Assembly (NCBI GenBank): GCA_025602905.1
Contig: JAHLKI010000001.1
Coordinates: forward strand, 2,046,001-2,110,000
Origin: Phlyctochytrium arcticum
Taxonomy: Eukaryota; Chytridiomycota; Chytridiomycetes; Chytridiales; Chytridiaceae
Length of the DNA stretch: 64,000 nt
Direction of reading: 5' to 3'
The position numbers were made by a program, and so were the translations under genes. Within the stretch, counting starts at the first letter, position 1, and each line of letters starts with the position of its first letter. The notes under the pieces are model-generated. The model was not told where the DNA came from. It ran no database searches and saw only the letters and a list, made by a program, of their open reading frames with translations. Below are positions 34,300-44,988 of the stretch, in pieces.

Positions 34300-35320
34300 C
34301 TACGTACTAAATTCAATATTAACCGTAGGCGTTAGAATCATGTCCGGCTTTTGATCAAACCATTCCCGAGGTACAGATTGCTCGGTGATTTGTTTAGACA
34401 GTGCCAATGCGACTGATGGGAGAGATTTTAATGTTTGAATTCACGCAAAATCCACCACCACACCAGCGCTTCTTACCAGTTTTCGGTGGAGGGATGTTGG
34501 CGGCAGCTGAGCTCTCCAGAACGCGCTGCAGGAACTGGTCGTAATACCTGGTTTTCGATTTAGAAACACATACTTATTGCAAATGAAAGTGTCATGTCAC
34601 TTACCCTTTACCATGGCCGAGTCGCCAACCCTCCCGGTCAAATGCCAAGCCTATGCCAAGGTTATTTTCCCACGTTAGGAGAATGTCAATGAGCAGATGC
34701 AAACCTGGAACAACTATGAGATCTAGTTGCGGAAGAGTAATGCCTGCCTAATGATTTAGAAATGTGGCGATTGAGAAGAGTACATGGGTGACAACTAACC
34801 AATTTCTTGGGCCATCTGCCCAGTTGGCTCTGGAATACCGAATTTGTTACGCGGCAAGGCAAAGTAATCCTCCTTGGTCCGTAACTCAATCATGTCCTGC
34901 AATTCGTGTGAGAAACATGGTTCATATGCGCATGCTATGTGGATGAGTACCATAATACCGTCATGACAAAATGGAACATAGCATTTCTTCCCTTTTGAGT
35001 GTGAGACATGGCCAAGACCTGATCAGCATTGAACTTTACCCGTTTCGAAAGCATCAAGAATGATATCCCGAGTAACAATCTCTCCTGTTGGCATGTTTAT
35101 ATAGATGCTGATGGACCGGCTTTGTTTATAAATGTTTGATTCCAAAAGACGGTTCACAACGCTTTGGGCTGATATATAGTCATCGGCATGCTGATATGTG
35201 GTTCATAATTGTGTTCCAATTGACTGTAGTCTCACATTCTGTCTGTAGCGTTTCCGACGGGATCTTGCTCAACAAGCTCCGCATCTCTTTGCGCAACGCA
35301 ATTTTGGCACTCTTCTGCAT
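34300..35320 (-). CDS. 5-formyltetrahydrofolate cyclo-ligase
   Basis: Converts 5-formyl-THF plus ATP to 5,10-methenyl-THF, returning the storage folate to the one-carbon pool. Eight short minus-strand exons: 35320-35236, 35168-35040, 34991-34951, 34896-34800, 34743-34705, 34650-34605, 34547-34477, 34412-34300; total 206 residues, the family size. N-terminal KIALRKEMRSLLSKIPSETL, then ISIYINMPTGEIVTRDIIL, KKCYVPFCHDG, FALPRNKFGIPEP, LDLIVVPGLAFDREGWRLGH and GKGYYDQFLQR (ATP/folate loop), and C-terminal PREWFDQKPDMILTPTV. Exons as short as 39 and 41 bp. Tail-to-tail with the ARMT1-like gene and head-to-head with NUS1. Confidence 0.93.
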
Positions 35321-35348
35321 AACTGGTAATCGCATAGGCAAAGGGGAG
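35321..35348. promoter_or_regulatory. 28-bp spacer between two divergent start codons
   Basis: Only 28 bp separate the cyclo-ligase ATG (35320, minus) from the NUS1 ATG (35349, plus). Each promoter must therefore lie within the other gene's coding or intron sequence, or the true transcription starts overlap. If either start is wrong, the nearest alternative Met must be considered. Confidence 0.6.
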
Positions 35349-36397
35349 ATGACGCTACAGGAATGGTTAGGCTCAATAATACGATCAGTGCTGACATTCT
35401 GTTACCGGGCGATCCCAGTGGCATACATTGGTATTGAAGACACGCTCAAGTTTCGACAGAGCACTTTCAAGGACGTGAGCAGCGTAACGAGCCGAGGATA
35501 CCCTAATCACATTGCATTGGTTTTACTGGCAGACCAGAAGACAAACACTTCTAATGCCATCTCTGGGATCAATATCGAGGCAGTCACAAAATTTTCATCT
35601 TGGTGCAGGAAACATAGTATTCGAAAATTATCAGTTTTTGAAGAAGGAGGTAAAGAACCTTTCTCTTTGTTTATAATCGAACGAGTAATCCAATTTCCTT
35701 TGTAGATAGCCTTTCGGCCGGGATTCCTCTCCTGAGACAAAATTTGGAGATGGTCCTTGATTCGGACGACAGATTTCTACTAGAGGATTTGACAAGAATG
35801 TCACCTGCGGCATGTGTGGACGAGGGGATTGATTTAGATGGCAGTACATTAGGGACGCATGCTGGAAGCGAGTATGGTAATTAGCGGTGCTTGGCTGAAG
35901 CGATTGATTATCAAACTCATTCTGTGCGTAGACTTGGAGGTGAAGATCGTTGGAGCGCCGTCGGGACGGGAGGCGTTGGTGGTTTTGTGTAGGGAGCTGG
36001 CATATCAAGTTTCCGACAGTCGCAATCGCCTTGAACCATCAACTACCGAGGTGAACATACAGTCGGTCGAGTCTGCATACAGCTACGGTGCGTGTTTAGA
36101 TCCATTCGCTCACTCGATCCCGTTTTCAAACTGATGTTTGAGTAGCGTTGCCCAACATTGATGAGCCGCAACTACTGTTTATTCTCAGCGATACGCCAAA
36201 CCGTATAGGAAGACAGACGTTGTCGCCTTGGCATATTCGTCTTTCGGAAATTTGGTATGGGATGTAGCTGGTGCTGTTTTTCATATTCCGTCCTTCTAAA
36301 TCATCTCATCAGGCCCATGGGAACAAGTCCAAGCTATCCACAGTTTCTCGAAGGACTGCAACACTACGCCAACTGTCATCAGAGGTTCGGCACATAG
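35349..36397 (+). CDS. NUS1: Nus1/NgBR-like subunit of dehydrodolichyl diphosphate synthase
   Basis: Regulatory partner of the cis-prenyltransferase that makes dolichol for protein glycosylation at the ER. Exons 35349-35649, 35706-35876, 35932-36087, 36146-36254, 36313-36397 (273 residues). Matching blocks: GYPNHIALVLLADQK, AVTKFSSWCRKHSIRKLSVF, EVKIVGAPSGREALV, PQLLFILSDT, LSPWHIRLSEIW and the C-terminal QFLEGLQHYANCHQRFGT. The last exon restores the conserved C-terminal RxG motif (here R-F-G) that contributes to the heteromeric active site; without that intron the frame would stop after YGM. A hydrophobic N-terminal stretch (LTFCYRAIPVAYIGI) could be membrane-associated. Confidence 0.88.
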
Positions 36398-36544
36398 CGC
36401 TACTAGCGCAATGCAACCACTGGTGCGCATGCATCAATGGTACAGAGGATAGTTCACATTGTACATATTGTCATTTTCGGTAATCATTCTCATTTCGAAC
36501 CATATGCCGCGTTGCCCGTAGATGATGTGCATTTCCGGTGACTG

Positions 36545-36988
36545 TTATGCGCGCGAATTCCGGATTTGTTCAAATGTGCGCCGCTTCTCAGCTTTCAGTA
36601 GAGCTAGTCTTTCCTCCATTTCCTGTCGATTTGAGGGGTTTTGTGTTTGCGTTTGTGCTTTTGATGAGGGGTTGGGCTCTTCTGTCCTTAATTTTTTTGC
36701 GACGGATGGTGCTTTGTGAGAAGACTTTGGTGGAGAGTGTTGCGGTAGCTGTTGGCTGGTCGAGGCCTCGCACGAACCTGTCCGCACAAACGTACTGCGA
36801 ATAGACGCGCTTGCTGTCGGCACTGATGTTTCCAAAGTGTTGTTGAATTTCATGACCACCCTACGCACGATTGCACTACGAATAGCATCGCTCGGTTGCG
36901 GTATGCCTGGAAACGTCAAACCTCCTTCTGGCACAACCGACGGTACTACGTGTCCGTCGCCGTCCAAATGATCGTGCAATCCGTTCAT
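36545..36988 (-). CDS. Hypothetical protein with C-terminal coiled coil
   Basis: Uninterrupted 147-codon frame starting with ATG at 36988. The first 60 residues contain DGHVVPSVVPEGGLTFPGIP and SDAIRSAIVRRVVMKFNNTL, which look conserved in style. A Ser/Gln-rich linker follows, and then a charged helix EMEERLALLKAEKRRTFEQI at the end. I do not recognise the family. It is divergent from the HSP20-like gene, with start codons about 260 bp apart. Confidence 0.55.
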   Translation of the reverse strand: MNGLHDHLDGDGHVVPSVVPEGGLTFPGIPQPSDAIRSAIVRRVVMKFNNTLETSVPTASASIRSTFVRTGSCEASTSQQLPQHSPPKSSHKAPSVAKKLRTEEPNPSSKAQTQTQNPSNRQEMEERLALLKAEKRRTFEQIRNSRA

Positions 36989-37247
36989 TGGATCTAGATA
37001 TATCCCTGCACAGCCGAGACTTTTGCGCAGGCCCGCCAGTGCGAAATGCCGTATACTCGAGTATAGCGTGTCAAAGTCCGACGCTCCCCGTGAGTCTCCC
37101 CAGTCTCCGAGTCTCGATCCGGTCGTCTGCGCGATCCGGTGCCGCCGCCGCTGCTGCTGTGGCTGCGCAAAGTCGAAGTTTCGATGTTCCAGGAATGACG
37201 CAACTCGGAGATGCCAACGTCATGACCATTTCGCAAGAAATATATAT

Positions 37248-37895
37248 ATGGGACGGACCCCGACATTCCCGACCGGCTACAGAGACCATACCACCACCAC
37301 TCCCCAGGCACAGGCACAGGCACAAAGCCAACACCCCGCAGCAAGAAATATGCCCTCCACAGCGTCGTTCCCGTCGCCGCGCTTCCTGCAAAAGTTTCGC
37401 CGGAAACAGTGCAAGACACACCCGGCCGCCGACGACGACCAGCAGCAGCAGCAGAACAAGGCAGGCTCTTACAAACTCTCCGTCCCAGGCTCTTCGACCA
37501 CCACCACCACCACCACCAGTTCCAGTCGGCGGCGGCCAGAACAACACGAATCCGTAACTCCCTACCTGCAATTCACATTCATCTCCGACCCAACTCCCAA
37601 GTACTACTCTGAACACAACGCACTCGTCGCAGACCTGCTACCTCCATCATACCATGTTGTCACCGAGCAGCAGCACTCTTTTCAAGTCGTCGCCAATTTG
37701 CCCACCGGGGCATCCCCACGAGAAACCCTCCAAGTTTGCGTCTACGACGATTTGCGAGAGATTGCCCTCCCTGGCTCGGAAGGACAGATGGGATTGCGCT
37801 TACGGCTGCCTGAGACAGCTAATTTGAAGGACGTCCGGGCAATGGTCTGCCACGGCACTCTGACAATAACAGTCGGGAAAGTCCCCCAACATTAA
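37248..37895 (+). CDS. HSP20/alpha-crystallin-like small heat-shock protein
   Basis: The frame from ATG 37248 gives 215 residues. The N-terminal half is low-complexity (QAQAQAQSQ, poly-Gln at 37440-37458, poly-Thr at 37497-37520, basic FLQKFRRKQCK). The C-terminal 110 residues carry an alpha-crystallin-like beta sandwich: SYHVVTEQQHSFQVVANLPT, then GLRLRLPETANLKDVRAMVC and HGTLTITVGKVPQH, matching the sHSP pattern (...LP..v....v.A...nGvLtv..pK). No C-terminal IXI motif is seen. The frame is open upstream to 37023 without an ATG; a TATATATAT run directly precedes the chosen ATG, so transcription may start even later and Met at 37350 is an alternative. Confidence 0.65.
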   Translation: MGRTPTFPTGYRDHTTTTPQAQAQAQSQHPAARNMPSTASFPSPRFLQKFRRKQCKTHPAADDDQQQQQNKAGSYKLSVPGSSTTTTTTTSSSRRRPEQHESVTPYLQFTFISDPTPKYYSEHNALVADLLPPSYHVVTEQQHSFQVVANLPTGASPRETLQVCVYDDLREIALPGSEGQMGLRLRLPETANLKDVRAMVCHGTLTITVGKVPQH

Positions 37896-38219
37896 TCTAT
37901 AGATCATCAGCTCACTCCTCATTTACATTCTTAAATTATATCTGTACATATCCTAATTGAAATTGCGTCTTTGGCAGGGCCATCATCTCAAGAGACTAAA
38001 GTGTGAACAAATGAGATGCTGTATCCTATTACTGTGACAGGCGTACTTGTTTCGTAACCTATCGTTATAAATGTAGCACAGACGGCCAATATGTTGAAAA
38101 AATAAAAAAAAAGACATGGCATGCTTCAGTCCAGATACAGAGACACCTATGTAAGTGCAACTATCCTATAGGCAAACTCGAATGAAATGGTTCTCGGTGG
38201 ATATGAAGGAAATCTGGTT
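37896..38219. other. Intergenic region, convergent 3' ends
   Basis: 324 bp, AT-rich, with an A-run at 38098-38113; presumed 3' UTRs of the HSP20-like and NDUFA4-like genes. Nothing else recognised. Confidence 0.5.
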
Positions 38220-38576
38220 CTAGGACGAGCTGGAGAAACGACCCCACTTTTCGTATTTGCCGGTGGAATCCCACAGTTTGGAAGTCTGATGCTGCCCAAC
38301 AGTGTTCCAGGGAGTGGGGTTGCTCCTAAAGAAGAATGTCAGTTGATCATCTTGTTTCTCGGCAAAGTTGACCCGTTACTTACTTGCGAGCCCAAATACA
38401 GTCCGGGCCGGACGTCTTGTGGTAAACAAAGTAACTGGCACCGACGACGGCAAAGCCCATGACGGCGAAAAGAGGGTAAACCTGTTTGCAAAAGTAAACA
38501 AGCTGATCTCCTATACAGAATTAGACCTTGCACCTACCGCAGAGGGAACACGGGTCAAAGTGTAGTGGCCGCCCAT
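38220..38576 (-). CDS. NDUFA4/MLRQ-like small mitochondrial respiratory-chain subunit
   Basis: Minus-strand exons 38576-38538, 38481-38384, 38325-38220 give 80 residues, the size of NDUFA4 (human 81). One transmembrane helix (VYPLFAVMGFAVVGASYFVY) is followed by the family-typical soluble tail HKTSGPDCIWARK, SNPTPWNTVG and KYEKW. In mammals this subunit belongs to cytochrome c oxidase (COXFA4), earlier assigned to complex I. The inner mitochondrial membrane is expected. The frame is open upstream of the chosen ATG, so a longer N-terminus cannot be excluded. Confidence 0.85.
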
Positions 38577-38842
38577 TGCAATAGAGTTCTTGGGTATGAA
38601 GTTGGAGAAAAGCGATGCGCTACTGGCGGTCTTGGAGTTTGGGAAAGTCTGAGGTTGTCACAGCTTTGAAATTTTTTTGATCTTTGTTGTAGTTCCGATG
38701 ATTGCCCGGTCGACGGAGGCGATGACTGCGGCGCGGCTGCGTGGCGCAATGCGGCGGCCAGATTGTTAGGTAATCACGGAGTTTGAGTAAAATTGAGCTG
38801 AAAAGCAAAAGCATCCGATGAGACCATGATATATCCAGTGCG

Positions 38843-39444
38843 ATGGGGCACGGTGCCAGTAAAAAAGAGCGAAATGCTCGGGTGCAAGAAGAGAATGACT
38901 CGGCGGACGAGATTGTCTACGACATCCCTCCTGAGCCAGCAAAGACTCGCCAACTAAGTCATGTAGCCGGACCTCCCGTGGTCCACAATTATCGCGAAAC
39001 TCCACCAAACGTACCAGATAACAGCGACCTGCCAGATTCACATCTAAATTCGGCACCTCCAAAAGACAGCTCATCATCAGAAGGTACACTTGTAGAATTG
39101 CGTTCACAAAGGTTGCGCATCTAAAACCGTATGGAAGGTCCACCTCACGCGTCAATAATTCCCCGAGCACCTGAAATTGCTAGCCCACAAAAGTATGCCT
39201 TCAACAAGGAAAAGTTTAGAATGGCCAATAGGGATCCTGTAAGTAGTTTCACATTCTAGTACATTAAGCAAGCTGCTGCTACTGATTGACACTCAACCAG
39301 ATAAGAGAACATGGTGCTCCAGCCGAAACGGAAACGGTCAACATGGCAAACACGCGGTTGAATGAAAGTGACGAAGATTTCATGGCAGAGATACTTAAAG
39401 AAACAGACTTTTTGGCCTTAGATAGGTCGCACGGAATAATATAG
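38843..39444 (+). CDS. Small N-myristoylatable protein, cystin-like in layout
   Basis: Exons 38843-39083, 39138-39238, 39301-39444 (161 residues). The start MGHGASKKERNARV fits the N-myristoylation consensus (Gly2, Ser/Ala at 6, Lys 7-8). The middle is Pro/Ser/Asp-rich and disordered; the C-terminus is an acidic amphipathic helix (NESDEDFMAEILKETDFLAL). A myristoylated, disordered protein with an acidic C-terminal helix is also the layout of ciliary cystin and of other UNC119 cargo, but the sequence similarity is too weak to claim homology. A role at membranes or the flagellum is a guess. Confidence 0.7.
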
Positions 39445-39598
39445 TGACTATAGTACTCTCGATTGCCGATAGACTTGGAGGGGCAGGCAGAAGATTCTAC
39501 GCTAGGCTATAACTATAGAATGGTAGAGGTATGAGCCAATACTTGAAACTAGTGTTGCTATATGTACAAAGCTGTCAGCGTGGAGATGCACACATTGC

Positions 39599-40545
39599 TC
39601 ATGTACCCTTTGTTTTGGGCAAGGTATTTCCAAACTTGTCTATTTCGACCTCCTCCTCCTCGTCACCCGAATCCTCGTTCTCCGACGACGATCCGGATGA
39701 GTCCGGTAAGTCTATTCCACTCCCGGCCTTTCGGTCTTCGTGCTCCTGCCGAATCTCCTCCAAGTATTCCGCCTGAACCCGAACAACATCTTGCGAATCG
39801 ATACATTTTGAATACATATCGAACAGAGGCCTGTAATATGTTAGCACTCGTATGACTCGCGAGAAAAAGGGTTGTACGTACTCATTGAGTGTCCAGAACG
39901 TATGACCCCATTTAAACTTGGAGAGTAGGTAATGTCCGATCTCATTGAATCCTGGACAATGGCAGCCATGTTAGGGGTTTTGAACTTAGCAGGCAGAAAT
40001 ACTTGAAAGTACCTGTTATATAGCAGCATGCAGCCAAAGCTTCCGCACAGTTCAGCTTATATGGCTTTCCATAATTGACTGGATTCGCCGCCACAAGATA
40101 TGGGACTACTTCCAGATTAGCCAAGTGAGAGAAAATGCCATTTAATGCACTTACGTAGACGTTCATGCGGTGACCGCAACTTTTCGAAAGGTACCTCCTC
40201 AATTCTGGCCCAAGAACAATCGACCACGCATAGGCCCCCGGCTTCTACTATACTCCGATCTGCCGGCGAGACACTTTGAGTTCCCTTCGGACTCAGCACA
40301 AGTCCGTTGAAGCGAGTCCCGACTTTCAGGCTTTTTACGATACGTGCGCGAGACAACTTTCGCCCGCTACATCGCTTTGGGTCACAGTGGTCAAAGTCCC
40401 ACATGGCGAGCGGAAAAGGAACTTCTTGAACAGTTTCCTCACTCTCACTATCACTAGTACGAGAACATAAACACTTGGCCCTTGAGAGTTCAAATGCAAA
40501 CTTACGAAGCTGTCCGTTTAGGACTTCTTGCCGAACGACTGTCAT
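39599..40545 (-). CDS. TSR3: 18S rRNA aminocarboxypropyltransferase Tsr3
   Basis: Transfers the 3-amino-3-carboxypropyl group from SAM in the last step of the hypermodified m1acp3Psi base of 18S rRNA. Minus-strand exons 40545-40155, 40105-40013, 39951-39882, 39830-39599 (261 residues). Family motifs: [20 protein letters not shown] (RLI-like N-terminal), [78 protein letters not shown] and [20 protein letters not shown]. The C-terminal tail is highly acidic ([16 protein letters not shown]), as in other Tsr3 proteins. The first 40 residues are variable and the start is the only upstream Met. Confidence 0.93.
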
Positions 40546-40932
40546 GTCGGGAGTATCCAGTCCGACCCATTATTTGGTTTGGCACAGTAATACGTTTGCA
40601 ACATTCAGGTAGTCTCCTCCGCGAATTTACAGGCCGGAAAACGACTTTCCTGACCTCCAACCCAAACAGGTCATATGAAAATTTAGCAAACGAGTCCGAC
40701 AAGTTGCGATTCTTGCGAAACAGCACAGGTGGGAGCTCACGCAGATCACATACAAGGAACATACGCTACTCCAGGCGCCTCTCAAAGGTTCGCTATCAGC
40801 CTTACACCCGCGGAACAATTCAGGAGCTTTTTTTACTCTGGAACTCAACTTGAAGGCATTGCGCGGTCAATTTCGGACTTGCGATCCTGCTTTCCAAAAT
40901 GGAGGCGGATACTCATAAGAAAAGCAAGACGG
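40546..40932. other. Upstream region between divergent TSR3 and KNL1 genes
   Basis: 387 bp. A plus-strand frame is open here in line with the KNL1 first exon but has no convincing conserved sequence; part may be KNL1 5' UTR or additional N-terminal exon. Confidence 0.4.
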
Positions 40933-43900
40933 ATGGCAAAAGGTTGTTTTCATTTTCGATCAGCTGAACTTGAATACCAACTTAATGCAAACTCCAGTGC
41001 CCTAAAACCTCGGAAATCTTCAAGTCGACGCGTATCATTTGCCCCCAAAGCCCACATTAGGTACGTGATCTTTACCTTCGCGCGAGTACTTATGACTCAA
41101 CTATCTGTAGACCGTTCTTTGAAGGATCAGACCAGTGGAATACGGCGGACAATGAGTTTGAGAATCGTGAGGGAGGAAATCTATTTCAGATACCGGACCT
41201 GTCATCAATTCGCAGGACAAGGTGGGGTTGTCCGCAAAACGGTGTTACAAGTCCTGTTGCTAAGTGGGATTTAGTGGCGCTTACAACAACATACAGTTTG
41301 GAATCGACTCTGAAATGCCAGAGTATGTTTCAGTGCGCCAGAGTATGGCCAAAGTTGCTAACTCCTGAGGGCAGAGATCGAAGTTATGAAGTTGATCTGA
41401 AATCGCCGGACAACCAAGAGATTCCTTCACAACCACCTACTGCTAAACAGGTTTCACAGGGGCACAATATAACTCGTACAGTCTCTATTGATTTACCGTC
41501 ATCCTGAATTGGCCAGCTCATCTTAGCTCTTGTAGATGACCCAAAATCATTGCCCGGAGATTCTGAAGACGTGCCGTGCTTGAGGCAGAGGCTCGCTAAG
41601 AAACCGAGAGATAGTATATCGGCCCTTTTTTTCCAAGCAGAGGACGAATCAGATGTATCAACCGAAAACGATCCTCGGCTTCCTCTGAATGATGATGAGG
41701 ACGACGACGTCGAAATGATGGACTATACGGAGAGTCATTCAAGTACATGGAGTGGTTCGTAACGAGTCTTGCAACACTTGATCATTGGTCTGATTAAGCC
41801 GTCTGATTAGCTGGAATGGATGAAAGTCCACACGTATCCGCGCCCAAAAATGCCTTGATCAGACAATCACCTATAGCTGACTCCGTGTCAATGGTCACAG
41901 AGGATCTTGCTCCAAATGGTTGGTTTCAGTGGCTAAATCTCAATTGGCGCTTACCGATAACTGTACTAGATGACCACCATGAACAGGCTACTGGCCGGTT
42001 TCCGCAATATGATGACACAATTGCGAGGTTTTTACATTCGCCAATCCAACCATCCGATCTCGGACCAGGTAGTGTTCAACTTGTGTTGTTTATCACACGA
42101 GAGCGTCATGTTAAATTATCAAAACAGCCAGTCCAACCGTGACATCTAATTTGGCCCAAGCGATTAGCAAATTAGCCACAGCAGCAGAGATGCACCATTG
42201 TGATGACACAATCGGAGATTTCTTCAATCCAGCGACATCAACCCGCCAATCGTTCGTCCGCCAAGATTCCACTTATCGGAGTATACGAAGGGGATCAGAG
42301 TTGCAATCGCCGCCACACACATTCACTAGTGAAGACACGTTCTCCAGCATCGCGACCCCCACGCGCCAAAGGGGTAGATATTTGAATTGTGCGAACCGAA
42401 AAATCTCACATTCTTAATACTCGCGTAAACAGTGCACATGGAAGTTGATCAGCGCGGAAACACTACTACCATCCCGGAGGCAAAAGAATTGAGCTCCCCG
42501 CGGTCCAATGGTATGTCAATTCTGCTGTCCCTTCCCACCATCTCTCTGATTGGTGTAGATGATATTTTCGACGAGCAACTCTCCATGGTCGAGGATTCCC
42601 TGGCCGAGGATGCTCTAATTGAAGAGGTTTGACTTTTCATCCATGTTCAGCAAATTCCTGTACTTACCCTTGGCGCGTTCTTAGCACAACGCCCCCGGGA
42701 GTATCGCTGAATTTTTGAAAATTTCAAACATCTGCTTCGCAGATAGCGTTGATGAATTTGAACGACGGGATCCTTCTTTGTATGCGCATGCAGCAGGTAT
42801 TCTCTCATTCTCCGTTTCGAGCTAGAAATTGCGTGTTGAGCATTCCATTCAGACGCAGCCGAGGCCGACTATTATAAAGCTGCGCTCCTATGGTCATCGG
42901 AACTGGACATTTACGAATATGTTAGGAGCACGTGTAGGTCAAAGTCTGGGCCCTTTTGGCTAATTTATACTTGATAGGGATGTAAGGAATTGATGAATCA
43001 AATCAATGGCCTGAAAGGAGATCTTCAAGCAATGGACGAGGAAACCAAATGCAACACACCTCCAATTTTCTATGATCTTGTGGAATCTTTGCCCTCTGAA
43101 GGGCGGCAAATCAAGGTTCGCACTAAAAAATATATTTATTGAGTGCATTCCTCATCCAAATACCCCACCAGGACGAATTAAGCAAAACAGCATCGCTTAG
43201 TAGTGCAGAATCCCGGTCAATATGGCGCAGTTGGCGTGCTGATATAGTAAACAATCTGGCGGAGGATTTCCAGTGCAATTTGAAAAAATTGGAGAAGGTA
43301 TCCTGCCAAAATTGCAATCTGCTCATGAGTTGGACATTGACAACCGCTCACAGGATGAGAGGATACTCACGCGGCTGGCCGGTGCTCTTCGATCACAGAC
43401 TCATCCCCTAGAAGCCCGAAACCGGGAATTTGAGCAAATCATTTTGGACAATCACACAAGGTATCCTGTTGCTGATTCCGGTACTTTAAGAGGCCAAGCT
43501 GACGAATGGTTCCCAGAGTGGAAAAAACGATTGCTGAAAACAAGCGCGTTTCTGCGGAGTTGGCTCATACACGGCTTACAAACTTGTACGTGTACTGATG
43601 AGCAACCATGTTTGTCCATCAGATTAACCCGTAAATTCAGAACTAAGAAACATGATTTGGAACAAGCCAAGAGCGATTTACAAGCGGCATTACAGGATGC
43701 AAAGCTTCAAGCACAAAAGCTTGAGGATCAACATCGTTCCTTTTCTCAGGTAATTTTTTTCACAACTTGAACCTCTATTCGAGCCTTTTCTGACTCTTGA
43801 ATAGGCGATCTCTCGTGCAGAAAACATTTGCCAAGATTTGACAATTTTTGATCCCGAGGAACTCATTCATTTGAGAGGTTTCTATGAACTTTGCATTCAT

Positions 43901-44823
43901 TTCTCGGCTGCATTAAACTCAACAATCAACAGGCGAATATCAATTATACCGCGCTTTACTACCTTGGTCAACTGGGGAAGCTTCTCCGTCCACCTTGAAT
44001 TTAGTGTACAAGCAAATAGTTAGGCTCAAGTTCGATCGCGCTTCTCCAAGAAAGCATTGGCGCGTACAAATCAAACTGGAGGACAAGGAGGTAAGCAACA
44101 ATCGAGCCATACATATATATGCATATTCTTAACTTGCCTATTATCTGAAGTCATCTTTGCCTTCTCTGAGTTCGAAAGACAACGGAGGGAGCTCCTTCTT
44201 TTCTCTTGGCAGTGCTGAAACGGTTGGTGGTGCATTTGCCGGGACCCATGCCTATCACTAACCCTGCTTAGATGGCCGATTTGCTTGCCATGGTACAAAG
44301 CCACGTTCAAAAAATGCTGGAAAACTGGTGTCCCTTATATCAAGTAAGCAATTGCTACTGCGATAAGGACGTAGTCACCAGCCGTCTAACCTGCGTAGAT
44401 CACCGACCACGTAGAGTACATTTCCCAAGCTATGCAGCGGCTATCTTCGGACATTGACTCCGCGAGGAACGTGTTTGATTTGTCTCTGATTGACCATACG
44501 GACCAGAGCCATCTTCTTGGGTTGCGATCTATGCACTTTTCTAGAGCGACAAACTGTCGCTATACCGTGACATTGTGGCCATACCTTGACGGAAGAGTCT
44601 CCTACCCGCACGGAAATTGGAAATACGATATCTGTCCTGAATCTGAAGGCCTGAGGTATATTCAAATAGTCAAACACCCGATTTTCCTTCTGCCCGCACA
44701 TCTCATTTATTTCTCTGCTCGAACAACAGAAAACAGCTTGATTTGGTCTCATCCGATCTGTACAAGCAATCAAATCCGATTCTGCATCTTTTGGAGACAG
44801 TTTCTCATCATTTTTCAGAATGA
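40933..44823 (+). CDS. Outer-kinetochore scaffold Spc7/KNL1
   Basis: Twenty exons: 40933-41060, 41111-41475, 41536-41754, 41811-42068, 42128-42373, 42433-42510, 42559-42626, 42685-42796, 42853-42920, 42978-43115, 43172-43297, 43354-43460, 43517-43585, 43641-43749, 43805-43877, 43933-44090, 44151-44222, 44272-44343, 44399-44655, 44730-44823. All phases fit (938 residues). The N-terminus has the PP1-docking motif RVSF (SSSRRVSFAPKAH, residues 33-36). The disordered middle has a MELT-like MDYT (VEMMDYTESHS) and two DDTI-F repeats. The Spc7 domain follows: SIAEFLKISNICFADSVDEF, long coiled coils (LTKKHDLEQAKSDLQAALQD) and the RWD region (LNLVYKQIVRLKFD). It links KMN to microtubules and recruits PP1 and Bub proteins. 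The N-terminus is provisional (an ATG at 40902 lies in another frame). Confidence 0.85.
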
Positions 44824-44955
44824 CCCGTGTGTGCGTGTGTGTCTCTTTTATTAATTGCCATTAATGTACATTTCCAGAACTTTTAATAGCATTTGTCTCT
44901 GAACAGTCAGAAGACATTACCCAAAACTATGTACACAAAAGCATGTACATATCGC

Positions 44956-44967
44956 GGGGGGGGGGGG
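44956..44967 (+). repeat. G12 homopolymer
   Basis: Run of 12 G between the 3' ends of KNL1 and the ERICH2-like gene. Length is likely variable and error-prone. Confidence 0.9.
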
Positions 44968-44988
44968 CCTGAATGAAGTGCTTTGACA

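Noticed and set aside
40117..40545. Intron inside TSR3 exon 1 (donor-like GTAAGT near 40503)
   Set aside because: No acceptor restores the frame before the conserved [11 protein letters not shown]; the unspliced frame is open.
41505..41507. In-frame TGA within the KNL1 coding region
   Set aside because: A 60-bp intron (41476-41535, GTACAG...TGTAG) removes it and all downstream phases fit, so readthrough or pseudogene is not needed.
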